DNA of 9,461 nucleotides from NCBI GenBank assembly GCA_036399715.1, contig DASWMO010000104.1:1-9461 (forward strand), in the 5' to 3' direction. The translations under genes were made by a program, and so were the position numbers. The stretch's first letter is position 1. Each line of letters opens with the position of its first letter. The notes beneath the pieces were generated by a model that saw nothing but the letters and a program-made list of their open reading frames with translations, did no database searches and was not told the DNA's origin. Source of the stretch: DASVSE01 sp036399715. GTDB taxonomy: Bacteria; Bacteroidota; Rhodothermia; Rhodothermales; Rubricoccaceae. Below are positions 1 to 7,641 of the stretch, in pieces.

Positions 1-783
1 CCGGCGCTCGTCGTGCGCGCCGAGGCCCGGCGCCGACACGACGAGGTGCGCCTGTTGCGTCGTCGGGCGGTGCAGCGTGACCGTCTGCGGCGTGTAGCCG
101 TCCGGGGCCGTGCGCGAGACGCCCCCGGGCGCGCGGTCGAAGTCGGCGAGCAGGCGCTCGGCCGCGCGGACGATCTGGCGGTGCGTCTCGTTGCCCGCGG
201 CCGCGATCACGAGGCGGTCCGGCGTGTAGTGGCGCCCGAGGTAGGCGGCCAGGCCGTCGCGCGTGAACGAGCGGACCGACTCGGGCGTCCCGATGACCGG
301 CCGGCCGAGGGCGTGCCCGGGGTAGACGGCGGCCTCGACGAGGTCGAAGATCTGGTCGTCCGGCGCGTCCTCGTACATCTTGATCTCCTCGACGACGACG
401 TCCTTCTCCTTCTCGATCTCGCGCTCGGGGAGCGTCGGGGCGGTCACGAGGTCCAGGACCGTATCGAGCGCGCGCGTGGCGTGCTCGGCGAGGCCCTTCG
501 CGTAGAAGCACGTGTGCTCCTTGGACGTGAACGCGTTCAGGTAGCCCCCGACGGCCTCCATGCGCTGGTTGATGAGGTGACCCGGGCGGCGGGCGGTCCC
601 CTTGAACACCATGTGCTCCAGAAAGTGCGTGATCCCGCCCTCGGCGTCGGTTTCATCGCGCGACCCGGCGTCCACCCACACGCCGACGGCCGCCGTCAGG
701 GCCGCGGGGAGCGTCTCGGTGACGACGCGGACGCCGGAGGAGAGCGTCGTCCGCTCGAAGCCGTTCTCGGAAGTCTGTGCCAC
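1..783 (-). CDS. M16 family zinc metallopeptidase (insulinase/processing-peptidase-like), C-terminus cut by window edge
   Basis: This is a zinc endopeptidase of the M16 (pitrilysin/insulinase/mitochondrial processing peptidase) family. The visible 261 residues contain the inverted zinc motif HFLEH at residues 53-57, with H53 and H57 as zinc ligands and E56 as the catalytic base. The third ligand is probably E133 in the EEIKMYED segment, 76 residues further on, which is the usual family spacing. The N-terminal TTLSSGVRVVTE strand and the GGYLNAFTSKEHTCFYAK segment are also typical. M16B proteins usually have about 410-450 residues, so the catalytic lobe is complete and most of the M16_C lobe lies beyond base 1. 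The start is GTG at 783-781, preceded by GAGGG about 7 bases upstream, one of the few clear ribosome-binding sites here. There is no signal peptide, so it is probably cytoplasmic. It lies 171 bases downstream of a same-strand secreted-protein gene, with a terminator-like hairpin between them, so it is probably transcribed separately. Family assignment is firm; the natural substrate is unknown. Confidence 0.95.
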   Translation of the reverse strand, partial: MAQTSENGFERTTLSSGVRVVTETLPAALTAAVGVWVDAGSRDETDAEGGITHFLEHMVFKGTARRPGHLINQRMEAVGGYLNAFTSKEHTCFYAKGLAEHATRALDTVLDLVTAPTLPEREIEKEKDVVVEEIKMYEDAPDDQIFDLVEAAVYPGHALGRPVIGTPESVRSFTRDGLAAYLGRHYTPDRLVIAAAGNETHRQIVRAAERLLADFDRAPGGVSRTAPDGYTPQTVTLHRPTTQQAHLVVSAPGLGAHDERR

Positions 784-804
784 TGCGGTCCCTCGTGTTT
801 CGGC

Positions 805-811
805 CAAGATA
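805..811 (-). promoter_or_regulatory. Candidate -7 promoter element of the M16 peptidase gene (TATCTTG)
   Basis: On the minus strand the sequence reads TATCTTG, 21 bases upstream of the GTG start of the M16 gene. It resembles the Bacteroidota housekeeping -7 element (TAnnTTTG) with one T fewer, and the same TAnnTTG form occurs upstream of two other genes here. No clear TTG -33 element lies about 19-21 bases further upstream. The call rests on motif likeness and position only. Confidence 0.35.
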
Positions 812-893
812 CCCGGCTGCACGCCGCCCGACGGTGGCCTCCCGCGCCTTCCCGACCCGTTCACGGTTCCGGCCCGGCAGTGCCCACACGAAA

Positions 894-936
894 CGGCCGG
901 CGGCGCCACCGGTTGGACCCGGGGCACCGCCGGCCG
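894..936 (-). terminator. Terminator-like stem-loop downstream of the DUF4397/T9SS protein gene
   Basis: CGGCCGGCGG at 894-903 pairs perfectly with CCGCCGGCCG at 927-936. After one C-A mismatch, GCC at 905-907 also pairs with GGC at 923-925, giving a stem of about 14 positions around a 15-base loop. On the minus strand it begins 18 bases after the stop codon at 955-957 and is followed by TTTCGTGTG, a weak T-rich tail. It probably ends transcription of the secreted-protein gene before the M16 gene. The short T tract leaves open a role as a 3' stabilising hairpin. Confidence 0.55.
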
Positions 937-954
937 GCGGAGAGGCGGCTCGCG

Positions 955-2025
955 TCAGCGGACGACCGTGAGTCGGCCGGTCCGCACGTCCGCGCCCGCG
1001 GCGAGGCGAACGACGTAGGCGCCGGGGGCGAGCCGGTGGGCGTCGAACGCCGCCTCGTGGGTGCCGGCCCCGACTGCGCCGTCGGCCAGGACCGCGACCT
1101 CGCGGCCGAGCGCGTCGAGGACGGTCACGCGGACGTCGACGGCGCGGTCTGTCGTGAACGAGACGGACGCGAGGCCCGTCGTCGGGTTCGGGTACACCGC
1201 CGCGAGCGCGAGCCCGGTCGAGACCGGTGCCGCCTCGCCCGCGACCACGCCTCCAGTCCCGACTTCACCCTGTCCGCTCGCGTCGACGGCGACGAGCGTG
1301 ATCGCCGGGCCGTTCTGGTTCGCCGACGGGGTGACGAAGCCCGCGTAGGTGAGTTGGACGACCTGCCCGGCCTCGTCATTGAGATCCATCGTGAACGCCC
1401 GGAGTGGCTGGCCGTTGGAGGCCTGGAACACGTCGAACGTGTAGACGCCAGCAGCGAACGCGACCGGCGCCGATGCACTCCCGAAGGCGACGCTCGACGC
1501 GACCACCCGGCCGCTCGCCCGCTCGACGACGCGGATCGACGGGCTGTCCGTGACCGCGTTCACGACGAACACGCCGACATCGACGAGGCGCGGCGCGCCG
1601 CACGGGACCGGCGCGACGATCTGGCGGAGGGCCGTCGGGATGCCCTCCGGGTTCTGGGCAAAGAACGCGACGAGCTGAGGCGGGACGCCGGTCAGCGTCA
1701 CCTTGAAACAGCCTTCGGGGATCGTGCCCGTGACCGTGGTCTCGCGCGGGATGGCCGGGTTCGGAGGCGGGTTCTGCAGGCGCGCCCGGACCGAAATCGT
1801 CTGGTTGGCGGGAACGGAGATCGGGATCGGGGTCCCGTTGGGGTACTCGATGACGGCGTTCGGCGTCGTCGAGGTAGAGGGCTGGTTGATGTACAGCTCG
1901 ATCGGGTCGAACCCGTCGAGCGCGGCCGCGCCGTCGACGATCTGGACGGTCGCGGTCTGGGCCGAGGCGGCCGAGGCGATCAACAGGGCTGCGAGAGCGG
2001 CCGTGGTGGTGACAAAACGGGACAT
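955..2025 (-). CDS. Secreted DUF4397-like protein with T9SS type A C-terminal sorting domain
   Basis: This 356-residue exported protein has no recognised enzymatic function. Residues 1-23 form a clear Sec signal peptide: a basic start, a hydrophobic stretch and an ASA-Q cleavage site. Residues 24-255 are beta-rich and resemble tandem DUF4397 units. The second unit, about 148-230, shows the VFVVNAVTDSPSIRVV / VAFGSASAPV / AGVYTFDVF pattern. The only cysteines of the mature protein, C106 and C142, could form a disulphide. Residues 270-356 are a T9SS type A sorting domain: YPNP at 278-281, then the LDALGREVAVL strand and the LAPGAYVVRL strand, ending in RLTVVR. In known systems this tail directs export by the type IX machinery and is then cleaved or anchored. 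The ATG at 2025-2023 begins the signal peptide; no Shine-Dalgarno sequence precedes it. The gene is divergent from the sigma factor gene. The sorting domain and secretion are firm; the DUF4397 match is by pattern and less certain. Confidence 0.87.
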   Translation of the reverse strand: MSRFVTTTAALAALLIASAASAQTATVQIVDGAAALDGFDPIELYINQPSTSTTPNAVIEYPNGTPIPISVPANQTISVRARLQNPPPNPAIPRETTVTGTIPEGCFKVTLTGVPPQLVAFFAQNPEGIPTALRQIVAPVPCGAPRLVDVGVFVVNAVTDSPSIRVVERASGRVVASSVAFGSASAPVAFAAGVYTFDVFQASNGQPLRAFTMDLNDEAGQVVQLTYAGFVTPSANQNGPAITLVAVDASGQGEVGTGGVVAGEAAPVSTGLALAAVYPNPTTGLASVSFTTDRAVDVRVTVLDALGREVAVLADGAVGAGTHEAAFDAHRLAPGAYVVRLAAGADVRTGRLTVVR

Positions 2026-2094
2026 GGGCGTCAGGGGAAGGTGGACTCCTCTTTAGCGGAAGATTCCCCCGGACCGGGCGGACGGCTCGCACGC

Positions 2095-2101
2095 TATTTT
2101 G
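2095..2101 (+). promoter_or_regulatory. Candidate -7 promoter element of the sigma factor/kinase operon (TATTTTG)
   Basis: TATTTTG lies in the divergent intergenic region, 76 bases before the preferred ATG of the sigma factor gene (55 before the alternative GTG). It is a conspicuous AT-rich patch in GC-rich DNA and has the same TAnnTTG form seen upstream of the M16 and acyl-CoA dehydrogenase genes. It is similar to the Bacteroidota -7 element TAnnTTTG. I see no convincing TTG -33 element. I found no comparable motif for the divergent minus-strand gene. Confidence 0.4.
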
Positions 2102-2177
2102 CACACCATGTGGCGCAGCCCGTCCAGGGAGCGGCTCTGCTCTGGTTTCGCCCGGTGTGGCCTCCATCGGTTCCAAC

Positions 2178-2792
2178 ATGCCCTCCCCGCCCCCGGACGT
2201 CACGCGCCTGCTCGTCGAGATGTCGGCGGGCAACGAGGCCGCCGCGGACACGCTGCTGCCGCTCGTCTACGCCGAGTTGCTGCGGATGGCGCATGAGCGG
2301 CTGCGACACGAGCGGGAGGGTCACACGCTCGCGACCGTTGACCTCGTCCACGAGGCCTACCTCCGCCTCGTCGACGGCGCGGAAGTCGGGTGGCAGGACC
2401 GGGCGCACTTTTTCGCCGTCGCGTCGTCGGTGATGCGGCGGCTGCTCGTGGACTGGGCGCGGGCGCGGCGGGCCGCCAAGCGCGGCGACGGGACCGCCCT
2501 CTCGCTCGACGCCGCGGCGGGAGGCGCCCCGAACGGAGCTGTGGACGGGGGCGCCGCGCTGCTGGAGCGCGTCGCGGCGCCGGTCCGCGACGAGACCTTG
2601 ATCGAACTCGACGAGGCTCTGACGCGGCTCACGGTGCGCTCGGCGCGGCAGGCGCGCGTCGTCGAGTGCCGCTACTTCGGCGGGCTCACGATCGAGGAGA
2701 CGGCGGAGGCCCTCGGCGTCTCACCGTCGACCGTGAAGGACGATTGGCGGCTCGCGCGGGCGTGGCTCACGCGCGAGATGACGGCTGCGTAG
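2178..2792 (+). CDS. ECF-type RNA polymerase sigma factor (TIGR02999 / Sigma70_ECF family)
   Basis: This 204-residue alternative sigma factor directs RNA polymerase to its own promoter set. Region 2 covers about residues 8-103. It includes LLPLVYAELLRMA, the DLVHEAYLRL helix at 55-64 that is highly characteristic of this family, and HFFAVASSVMRRLLVDWARAR at 78-97. A linker of about 40 residues rich in Ala and Gly leads to region 4 (about 144-201), whose helix-turn-helix reads TIEETAEALGVSPSTVKDDW at 171-190. I prefer the ATG at 2178 because family members start close to the VTRLL helix; an in-frame GTG at 2157 would add seven residues. Neither has a Shine-Dalgarno sequence. The Ser/Thr kinase gene follows after 44 bases with no terminator between. 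No anti-sigma gene is adjacent. In related families (ECF43 and other kinase-linked ECF groups) the partner kinase activates the sigma factor by phosphorylation; that this holds here is inferred from gene order. Confidence 0.95.
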   Translation: MPSPPPDVTRLLVEMSAGNEAAADTLLPLVYAELLRMAHERLRHEREGHTLATVDLVHEAYLRLVDGAEVGWQDRAHFFAVASSVMRRLLVDWARARRAAKRGDGTALSLDAAAGGAPNGAVDGGAALLERVAAPVRDETLIELDEALTRLTVRSARQARVVECRYFGGLTIEETAEALGVSPSTVKDDWRLARAWLTREMTAA

Positions 2793-2836
2793 CGCGCACG
2801 GCTGACCGACCGGGCCTGCAATTCCGCTAGGACCCT

Positions 2837-5500
2837 ATGCCCGACCCTTTCGACCTCGCCGACCAACTGTTTCTCGCGGCCGTCGACGCCGGACCGGGCG
2901 AGCGTGCCGCGCTCCTCGCCGCCGCGGACCCCGTTGTCCGCGCCGAGGTGCAGAGCCTGCTCGACGCCGACGCCCGCGCAGACACGCTGCTGGAGCCGCC
3001 CGCGGGGTTGTGCACGCACCTACTCGGCCAGCTCGCGCGCGAGCACCCGGCCCCTCCCGACGCACCCGACGCCGATGACCTCGCGCCCGGGACGCGCGTC
3101 GGGCCGTGGGCGGTCGTCGCCGAAGCCGGCCGCGGCGGCATGGGAACGGTCTACCGCGCCGAGCGCGCCGACGGCCTCTACGCGCAGACGGTTGCCCTGA
3201 AAGTCGTCCGACGCGGGATGGACTCGGCGGACGTCGTCGCCCGGTTCGCGCGCGAGCGGGCGCTCCTAGCCGGGCTCGACCATGCCGGCATCGCGCACCT
3301 CGTCGACGGAGGCCGGACGCCCGACGGCCGGCCGTACCTCGCGATGGAGTTCGTCGACGGCGAGCCAATCACAGACTTTGCCGACGCGCGCCGGCTGAGC
3401 GTCGAGGAGCGCCTCAGGCTGTTCGTGCAGACGTGCGAGGCCGTCGCGTACGCGCACCGGCACCTCGTCGTCCACCGCGACCTCAAGCCGTCCAACGTCC
3501 TCGTGACCGAGGAGTCTGGACGCCCCTGCGTGAAGTTGCTCGACTTCGGGGTCGCGCGCCTGCTCACGCCCGACGCGGACCTGACGACGACCGGCGGGCG
3601 GATGATCACGCCGGCCTATGCGGCGCCTGAGCAGATCGCCGGTGGCACAGTCACGACCGCGGCCGACGTGTACGCGCTCGGCGCGCTCCTCCACGAGCTG
3701 CTCACGGGCCGCCGGCCCGCCGGCGCAGCCGGGACCGGCACGGCGGCCGCGACCGGGCGCCCGAGCCTCGCCGTCTCCGCGCCGTCCGTGCGGCGGGGCG
3801 GCGAGCCACAGACGCCCGAGGCCCTCGCCGCAGCCCGCGCCGCGACGCCCGCAGCACTCGCGAGGCGCCTCCGCGGCGACCTCGACGCGGTCGTCCTCAA
3901 GGCCCTCCGAGCAGCGCCCGAGCAGCGCTACGCCACGGCCGACGCCTTCGCCGACGACGTCCGGCGGTCGCTCGCCGGCCTGCCCGTTCGCGCGCGCCGC
4001 GGGACGGCCCGCTACCGGACGCTCGCGTTCGTGCGGCGGCATCGCACCGGCGTCGCCGGGGCGGCCCTCGTCGCGGCCGTTCTCACCGCATCGGCCGTGG
4101 CGCTCGCCGTCCAGAACCGCCGCGTCGTCCGCGAGCGCGACCGCTCCGAAGCCACGACCGACTTCCTGCGCGAGCTACTCGCCCAGGCCGACGCGCTCTC
4201 GACCGGCCGGGGCGACGTGACGGTCGTCGAGGTGCTCGGGGCTGCTGGCCGCCGCATTCCGGCGGAGTTTGCGGATCATCCTGACATCGAGGCGGCGCTG
4301 CTGTACACGGTCGGGGACGCGTACGCGGGCCTGACGCGCTACAGCGAGGCGGAGCCGCTGCTGCGCCGCGCGCTCGCGCTCCGGCGCTCGCTCGGACGCG
4401 CCGACGATTCCGAGTCGGCGGATATCCTCAGCGAGCTGGCGAGCGTCCTCTCCGAGCGCGGCTCGCTGGACTCGGCGGCGGCCTTCCAGCGCGAGGCGCT
4501 CGCGATCACGGAGCGTCTCTCCGGCCGGCGTTCCCTCCCTGCGGCGCACCTGCTCACCCGCCTCGCGTGGACCGAGAACCAGCGGACGCACTATGCCACT
4601 GCCGAGCACCTCGCACGCGAAGCCCTTCGGACCGCGGATGGCCTCGTCGGCACCCCGCCGGATTCGGCGGCCGCCCTCGAAGCCGCTCAGGTCCAGAGCG
4701 TGCTCTCGATCCTCGCCTACCGCCGCGGGGCGTACGACGACGCAGAAGCGTTCGAGCGGGCCACGCTCGCCACCCGCGAGCGGTGGCTCGGGCCGCGCCA
4801 CCCGCTCGTGGCGCTGAGCCTGAGCAATCTCGCCAAGCTGCTCGAAGACCGCGGCGGGCCCCTCGGCGAAGCCCTCGCACTGACCGACCGCGCCCTCGCG
4901 CTGCGGCGCACCATCGGGGGCGACTCGTCGCTCGCCGTCCTCACGTCGCGCTCGAACCGCTCGGCCGTCCTCCGCGGGCTCGGTCGGCATGCCGAGGCCG
5001 TCGCGGAGGCCGAACAGGCGTACACGACCGCACGGGCCGTCTTCGGCGAGGCCCACGGCGCGACAGCCTACGCCCGCTACAACCTCGCCTGTGCGCTCGA
5101 CGCCGCCGGCCGGCCGGCCGAGGCGGACTACGCCGGCGCGCTCGCCGCCCACGAAGCCATCTGGGGCCGCGAGCACCCGTACACGGCCTACGTTCTCGTG
5201 CCGTACGCGCGGTTTCTGCTCGCCCGGGGCGAGGCCCGCCGGGCGCTCGCGCTCGCGCGCCCCGCCGTCGCCGCGCGCCGCGCCGCGCTCGGGCCCAGCA
5301 CGTGGCTCCTCGCCGACGCCGAGCGGACGCTCGGCGAGGCGCTCGCGCAGACGGGCCGTCCCGCCGAGGCGCTCCCGCTGCTGGAGCGCGCCACGGCAAC
5401 TCTCACGCGGACGCACGGGCCGCATGCGCGCATCACGCGCGAGACTCGAACCGTGCTGCACGCGGTCCGCGAGCAGGTCCGCAGGCAGCGCACCTCCTAA
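2837..5500 (+). CDS. Transmembrane Ser/Thr protein kinase (PknB-like) with C-terminal TPR repeats
   Basis: This 887-residue protein is a Hanks-type kinase that looks catalytically intact. After an N-terminal helical region (1-80) common in this kinase group, the kinase domain runs from about 86 to 380. It has the glycine loop GRGGMG at 98-103, VALK lysine K122, helix-C E140, HRDLKPSN at 213-220 (catalytic D215), DFG at 236-238 and APE at 263-265. The TTT at 250-252 in the activation loop could be phosphorylated. A single membrane helix lies at about 405-426, flanked by arginines. The remaining 460 residues are helical TPR-type repeats of the TPR_10/12 (kinesin-light-chain-like) kind, with recurring units such as YSEAEPLLRRALALRRSLG. 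With a cytoplasmic kinase domain and one membrane span, the TPR part would face the periplasm and might sense a ligand or protein. The ATG at 2837 follows a weak AGGA. It probably forms an operon with the upstream sigma factor gene, its likely phosphorylation target. A strong palindrome begins 6 bases after the TAA stop. Confidence 0.97.
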   Translation: MPDPFDLADQLFLAAVDAGPGERAALLAAADPVVRAEVQSLLDADARADTLLEPPAGLCTHLLGQLAREHPAPPDAPDADDLAPGTRVGPWAVVAEAGRGGMGTVYRAERADGLYAQTVALKVVRRGMDSADVVARFARERALLAGLDHAGIAHLVDGGRTPDGRPYLAMEFVDGEPITDFADARRLSVEERLRLFVQTCEAVAYAHRHLVVHRDLKPSNVLVTEESGRPCVKLLDFGVARLLTPDADLTTTGGRMITPAYAAPEQIAGGTVTTAADVYALGALLHELLTGRRPAGAAGTGTAAATGRPSLAVSAPSVRRGGEPQTPEALAAARAATPAALARRLRGDLDAVVLKALRAAPEQRYATADAFADDVRRSLAGLPVRARRGTARYRTLAFVRRHRTGVAGAALVAAVLTASAVALAVQNRRVVRERDRSEATTDFLRELLAQADALSTGRGDVTVVEVLGAAGRRIPAEFADHPDIEAALLYTVGDAYAGLTRYSEAEPLLRRALALRRSLGRADDSESADILSELASVLSERGSLDSAAAFQREALAITERLSGRRSLPAAHLLTRLAWTENQRTHYATAEHLAREALRTADGLVGTPPDSAAALEAAQVQSVLSILAYRRGAYDDAEAFERATLATRERWLGPRHPLVALSLSNLAKLLEDRGGPLGEALALTDRALALRRTIGGDSSLAVLTSRSNRSAVLRGLGRHAEAVAEAEQAYTTARAVFGEAHGATAYARYNLACALDAAGRPAEADYAGALAAHEAIWGREHPYTAYVLVPYARFLLARGEARRALALARPAVAARRAALGPSTWLLADAERTLGEALAQTGRPAEALPLLERATATLTRTHGPHARITRETRTVLHAVREQVRRQRTS

Positions 5501-5505
5501 ACGGG

Positions 5506-5541
5506 GCGAGGCCCGACGCGAACGTTCGCGTCGGGCCTCGC
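5506..5541. terminator. 36-bp perfect palindrome, probable bidirectional terminator between convergent genes
   Basis: Bases 5506-5523 are the exact reverse complement of 5524-5541. The left arm starts GCGAGGCCCGACGCG and the right arm ends CGCGTCGGGCCTCGC. As RNA it would fold into a GC-rich stem of about 15-16 bp with a small AACGTT loop from either strand. It sits 6 bases after the kinase stop and 20 bases after the end of the convergent acyl-CoA dehydrogenase gene, the ideal place for a shared terminator. Neither side has a long T run (CAAGTT follows on the plus strand), so it is not a textbook intrinsic terminator. Confidence 0.75.
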
Positions 5542-5560
5542 AAGTTGAACCGGGCGGGCC

Positions 5561-7600
5561 TCAGGCCTTCGCCGTTCGGACGCTCGCACCGTCACCCGCC
5601 CCGTCGCCCGTTCCTCCCTCTGGCGTGGGCACGTACGGCTCACCGGTTTCGGGGAACTGCTTGATAAATGCCTCCGAGACGGGGTGGCCCGTGCCGCCGT
5701 GCGTCGGAGACGACTCGTGGACGTAGAACTCGGCGTTCGGCTTGGTGTCCATGTAGGCGTAGGCCGCCGCCGCCGCGCGGCGCATCGACGCGTCGGGGTT
5801 GCGCGAGAGTTCGCGGACGTTGCGCGTGATCCGCTCGTGGGCGAGGTCCATAAAGTGCAGGCCCGACGCCTTCGCGTGCTCCCACTCCGGCCCCGCGACG
5901 CCGTTGGCGATCATCTGGTCCAGCTTCGAGAGGACGCAGGCCCACGCGAACATCTGCGTCGCCGAGTCGGCGAGGCGCGCCTGCGTGGCCTGGGCCGTCA
6001 CGATCTGCTCCTCCATCCGCTTCGAGATGAGCTTGAACTCGCGCGTGTGCGTCTGGACATGGCCTGCCAACCGGTCCGCGAACGAGCGCAGGCTCGGGTG
6101 GACGCGCGTCAGGGCCGGCGCAGCGACCTTCTTGCCGAGGAAGATCTCGGTCGCAAGCGGCGTGCCGGCCTTGATCGTTGCCGGCTTGAAGGCTCCGCCG
6201 AGGATCCGCGAGACGTTGTCCTGAAACGACTGCTCGTCGTCCCACTGGACCGTGTTGAGGACGCCGAGCATGTGCTCGGCGAGCTGCTTGCCGCCGTAGG
6301 CGAAGATGAACGACTGCATCACCTCGTTCGAGCCCTCGACGATGCGGTGGATGCGGTTGTCGCGCCACAGGCGCTCGAACTCGTTCTCGGTCACGTAACC
6401 CTCGCCGCCCATGACCTGCATCGCGGCGTCGATCACGACCCAGCCCTCCTCGGAGCAGAAGTACTTGCACGCCGCCGTCTCGACCATGATGTCCGCGTCG
6501 TGGCGGTCCAGCATGCCGCACGTCATGTACAGCATCGCGTCCATCGCAAAGACGGTCGCGTGCATGAGCGCGACCCGCTGCTGGACGAGCTCGAAGTCGG
6601 CGAGCGGGCGGTTGAACTGGTGCCGCGTCTGGACCCACTTCGTCGCCTGCTCGGCGGCCTGCTTGGCCGCGCCCGAGACGCCGGCCGAGAGCGTGCAGCG
6701 GCCGTAGTTGAGACACGTCAGCGCGACCTTGAGGCCCTGGCCCTCGCGGTGGAGGAGCAGCTCCTTCGGCACGCGGACGTTCTCGAAGCGGATGCGCGCC
6801 TGCCACGTCCCGCGGATGCCCGTCTTGGAGCGGTTCTTCTGGAAGAACGTCACACCCGGCATGTCCGGCGTGACCATGAGCGCCGTCACGACCTTCTTCT
6901 CCTTCCCCGTCTTCGGGTCCGTGACCATCTGGTTGGCCATCACCGTGAGCAGGCCCGAGAGCGCACCCGAGGTGATCCACTTTTTCTCGCCATTCAGGAT
7001 GTACACGCCCTCGGCCTCGTTCCACTCGCAGCGCGTCTGCTGGCCGGCCGCGTCCGAGCCGACCTGCGGCTCCGACAGGCAGAAGCCCGAGAGGTACTCG
7101 CGGGCGACCTTCGGCAGAAAGCGCTCCTTCTGCTCGTCGGTCCCGAAGAGCATGAGGGCCTTGCAGCCGATGGACTGGTGGGCCGAGACCATCACGGCCG
7201 TCGAGCCGCACCGCCGCCCGATGGCCTCGAGGACGCGGTTGTAGCTCGCCACGCTGAGCCCGAGCCCGCCGTACTGCTCGGGGACCGTCATCCCCATCAC
7301 GCCCATGTCGAAGAGCCGCTTGATGACCCACTCGGGGATGTGCTGCTCCTGGTCGATCTCAACGCGCGGGTGCTCGTGGTCGAGGTACTGGTTGAGCTCG
7401 GCGAGGAGCGCCTCGGTCTTCACGGTCTCGGCGTCCGACACCTCGGGGTACGGGAAGACGAGGTCTTCGCGGATGCGGCCCCAGAAGAGGTTCTTCATGA
7501 AGCCCATCGACTCGGGCTCGGGGCCGAACATCGTCTCGGTCTCGCGGATCATCTGCTGATCGCGGGCCGCGACGCCCTTCATGGTGGAGAGGACGGACAT
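5561..7600 (-). CDS. Acyl-CoA dehydrogenase, long VLCAD/ACAD9-like form
   Basis: This FAD enzyme catalyses the first step of fatty-acid beta-oxidation, making trans-2-enoyl-CoA and passing electrons to electron-transfer flavoprotein. At 679 residues it is much longer than the usual 380-residue enzymes and matches the VLCAD/ACAD9 layout. There is an N-terminal segment (MKNLFWGRIREDLVFPYPE, 35-53), then the helical N domain (about 60-170). The beta domain has the FAD motif FCLSEPQVGSDAAG at 173-186 and NGEKKWITSG at 203-212. The C domain has TRHQFNRPLADFELVQ at 325-340 and QVMGGEGYVTENEFERLWRD at 395-414. The catalytic base is probably E422 in IVEGSNEV, where the family usually has EGT. An additional helical domain (about 450-640) corresponds to the VLCAD membrane/dimer extension, and the protein ends in a Gly-rich tail. 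The ATG at 7600 lacks a Shine-Dalgarno sequence. No other beta-oxidation gene is adjacent. Enzyme class is firm; chain-length preference is inferred from architecture. Confidence 0.96.
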   Translation of the reverse strand: MSVLSTMKGVAARDQQMIRETETMFGPEPESMGFMKNLFWGRIREDLVFPYPEVSDAETVKTEALLAELNQYLDHEHPRVEIDQEQHIPEWVIKRLFDMGVMGMTVPEQYGGLGLSVASYNRVLEAIGRRCGSTAVMVSAHQSIGCKALMLFGTDEQKERFLPKVAREYLSGFCLSEPQVGSDAAGQQTRCEWNEAEGVYILNGEKKWITSGALSGLLTVMANQMVTDPKTGKEKKVVTALMVTPDMPGVTFFQKNRSKTGIRGTWQARIRFENVRVPKELLLHREGQGLKVALTCLNYGRCTLSAGVSGAAKQAAEQATKWVQTRHQFNRPLADFELVQQRVALMHATVFAMDAMLYMTCGMLDRHDADIMVETAACKYFCSEEGWVVIDAAMQVMGGEGYVTENEFERLWRDNRIHRIVEGSNEVMQSFIFAYGGKQLAEHMLGVLNTVQWDDEQSFQDNVSRILGGAFKPATIKAGTPLATEIFLGKKVAAPALTRVHPSLRSFADRLAGHVQTHTREFKLISKRMEEQIVTAQATQARLADSATQMFAWACVLSKLDQMIANGVAGPEWEHAKASGLHFMDLAHERITRNVRELSRNPDASMRRAAAAAYAYMDTKPNAEFYVHESSPTHGGTGHPVSEAFIKQFPETGEPYVPTPEGGTGDGAGDGASVRTAKA

Positions 7601-7641
7601 AGCAGGTCGGGGTGTCGGGAGGAAATGGACGGTCGTACGCG

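Noticed and set aside
2157..2177. Upstream GTG start for the sigma factor
   Set aside because: It would add only seven residues (with GTG instead of ATG) and no ribosome-binding site supports it. Family members begin close to the VTRLL helix, so the ATG at 2178 is preferred, though the GTG cannot be excluded.
1376..2251. A 291-codon open frame on the minus strand across the divergent intergenic region
   Set aside because: It overlaps the 5' part of the DUF4397/T9SS gene in another frame, lacks a signal peptide or motif and would erase the promoter region; it is a GC-driven shadow.
13..2433. An 806-codon open frame on the plus strand
   Set aside because: It runs antisense through the M16 and DUF4397/T9SS genes and out of frame into the sigma factor gene. 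Its product is Arg-rich and low in complexity, typical of antisense frames in GC-rich DNA, while the genes it overlaps have clear family motifs.
4175..5461. A 428-codon open frame on the minus strand
   Set aside because: It is antisense to the TPR half of the kinase gene and yields an Arg/Gly/Glu-rich product with no domain. The periodic look comes from the TPR repeats on the other strand.
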